This document shows, piece after piece, positions 14,795-15,758 of a DNA stretch of 15,758 bases. Position 1 is the first letter of the stretch; each line of letters opens with the position of its first letter. The stretch lies in assembly GCA_034723595.1 (NCBI GenBank), contig JAYEPB010000049.1, positions 1 through 15,758 of the forward strand. Reading direction: 5' to 3'. This DNA comes from JAGLGH01 sp034723595. Lineage in GTDB: Archaea > Nanobdellota > Nanobdellia > Woesearchaeales > JAGLGH01. The notes beneath the pieces are model-generated. The model did no database searches. It was given only the letters and a program-made list of their open reading frames with translations, and was not told the DNA's origin. The translations under genes and the position numbers were made by a program.

Positions 14795-15718
14795 ATGGCT
14801 AAAAATAAACGATGGGGCAAGGAATTTGAAGATAAAAGAAATCATAAACAATATCAGGCTGAATTACTCAAAAGATATGAGATATATTTAGATCTTGATT
14901 GGGTTGAATCCTGGGAAGATGAATTAAAAGAGATGAATAAAGGAAAGAGGGGTGCTCCATATCAATTTCCAAATTCAATGATTGAATTTCAAGCATTATT
15001 AGTAGAAAAATTTTCCACAAGAGGGGCAGAAGCTATAACTAGAAAACTTGAAGGATATAAATTAATTCCAAAATGCAATGACCATGCAACTATCCATAGG
15101 CGTATTCTTAAAATTAACCTCAAATTTTCAATTCCAAAAGGTGTTGAGATTCATGAGGGGACAGATGGTTCTGGGTTTAAAATGACTAATGCAGGAGAAT
15201 ATTTTCAAAGTACATATGGTCAAACCAGAAGAAAATTTGCTAGAGTTGTAATAACAGCAACTAAAGACGATATTTTAAAAGTCGAAGTGGTTGTCAACGA
15301 AAAAGGGGTTAAATCAGAACCAGAAATTGCTGAGAAACATATTAGTGAAATCTTAAACGAGGGTGGGAACATTGTCAAAAGCTATGATGATGGAGCGTTT
15401 GATACTAAAAAATTTTTTAATTTTCTTGAAGATAATAATATTGAATCTGCGATTAGGATTCGTTCAGATGCAAGTACTAAAGCAAGAGGATCTATTAGGC
15501 GGAAAAAGGAAGTGATTAAATTTAAGGAATTAGGTTATAGGATTTGGGCAGATGATACAGATTATGGAGGAAGATGGCCATTGACAGAAGGGCATTTTTC
15601 AGGAATAAAAAGAGGTTATGGAGATTCTGCTAAAGGGAAGAAGACGGAGAACATACTAATTGAGCTAAAAAGAAAAGTTTGGATATATAACAAAGTCAGA
15701 AAATATGGAAGAACCTAG
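14795..15718 (+). CDS. IS5-like DDE transposase
   Basis: This 307-residue transposase cuts and rejoins the ends of its IS. The DDE triad is recognisable: D in EGTDGSGFKM (about residue 124), D in SYDDGAFDTKKF (about 196-198), and E in the family signature TEGHFSGIKRGYG (about 267-279). The N-terminal part contains KRGAPYQFPNSMIEFQALL, the helix-turn-helix-like region typical of archaeal IS5-group enzymes. All three catalytic residues are present and there is no frameshift, so the enzyme could be active. GGTGATC lies 4 bases before the ATG. An imperfect palindrome (CTATACTCTAGAATATAG, 14767-14784) precedes it. The frame stops 40 bases before the window edge in a G-rich stretch. Confidence 0.87.
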   Translation: MAKNKRWGKEFEDKRNHKQYQAELLKRYEIYLDLDWVESWEDELKEMNKGKRGAPYQFPNSMIEFQALLVEKFSTRGAEAITRKLEGYKLIPKCNDHATIHRRILKINLKFSIPKGVEIHEGTDGSGFKMTNAGEYFQSTYGQTRRKFARVVITATKDDILKVEVVVNEKGVKSEPEIAEKHISEILNEGGNIVKSYDDGAFDTKKFFNFLEDNNIESAIRIRSDASTKARGSIRRKKEVIKFKELGYRIWADDTDYGGRWPLTEGHFSGIKRGYGDSAKGKKTENILIELKRKVWIYNKVRKYGRT

Positions 15719-15758
15719 AACAGGGGTGGGGGGTGGGAAAAACTTTTTTTTATTTATG

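Larger units (their letters stand above)
14570..15758. mobile_element. IS5-like archaeal insertion sequence (boundaries unresolved)
   Basis: The core consists of the divergent DUF2080 gene and the DDE transposase. The stated limits are the left gene end and the window edge, not mapped ends. I searched 14427-14570 and 15719-15758 for matching terminal inverted repeats and found none. The right end is therefore probably outside the window, and the left end somewhere in 14427-14570. Target-site duplication cannot be checked. Confidence 0.7.

Noticed and set aside
14595..15758. TTTTTCCCA near 14600 and its complement near 15737 as IS terminal inverted repeats
   Set aside because: The left copy lies inside the DUF2080 gene and the match is only about 9 low-complexity bases.
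1..15758. CRISPR array, tRNA or rRNA genes
   Set aside because: No regularly spaced repeats and no cloverleaf or conserved rRNA stretches were found on reading either strand.

Overview
The window reads as archaeal DNA, most likely from a DPANN-type lineage such as Woesearchaeota; that lineage assignment is inference. The archaeal markers are a replication factor C large subunit (13203-14426, plus strand) and a valyl-tRNA synthetase of archaeal/eukaryal layout without the bacterial C-terminal arm (9322-11748, minus strand). TATA-like boxes sit upstream of both. The DNA is AT-rich. Ribosome-binding sites are either GGAGG-type or GGTGAT-type, both matching the usual 16S 3' end; rfcL lacks one and looks leaderless.

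The left half (1-8890, all minus strand) is one tightly packed operon. In transcription order it encodes: a small three-helix membrane protein; a headless BY-kinase (CpsD) C-terminal fragment; an XpaC-like membrane-anchored protein; a TelA/toxic-anion-resistance protein; a DUF4178-like protein; a DUF2617-like protein; a large lipoprotein with a Gly/Arg-rich tail; a double DUF350 membrane protein; a membrane-embedded polyamine aminopropyltransferase; and a two-helix potassium channel with an RCK/TrkA-N domain that runs off the left edge. Several genes overlap by 1-4 bases, or the upstream gene carries the ribosome-binding site of the next. The DUF350, DUF4178, DUF2617, aminopropyltransferase and ion-channel set resembles clusters I recall from actinobacteria, firmicutes and proteobacteria. 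The TelA/XpaC pair is also a known bacterial partnership. The operon therefore looks like a bacterial-type envelope or polyamine stress module in an archaeal genome. Its joint function is unknown.

The middle (about 8891-11865) holds a 431-base gap, a terminator-like hairpin and valS. A Bro-N/DinD-type protein (11866-12708, minus) follows. Next comes a 494-base gap with a start-less coding remnant and an anomalous GC-rich patch, then rfcL. The right end (about 14570-15758) is an insertion sequence. It has a complete-looking IS5-like DDE transposase (14795-15718, plus) and a divergently transcribed 52-residue DUF2080-type transposon-associated protein (14570-14728, minus). The two share a short promoter region with nested palindromes. 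No terminal inverted repeats could be paired, so at least one IS end is unresolved or outside the window.

Other structures are two hairpin-forming inverted repeats between the DUF350 and aminopropyltransferase genes, one of them a perfect 12-bp repeat of the AGGTGTCCCCTA type. No tRNA, rRNA or CRISPR array was seen.
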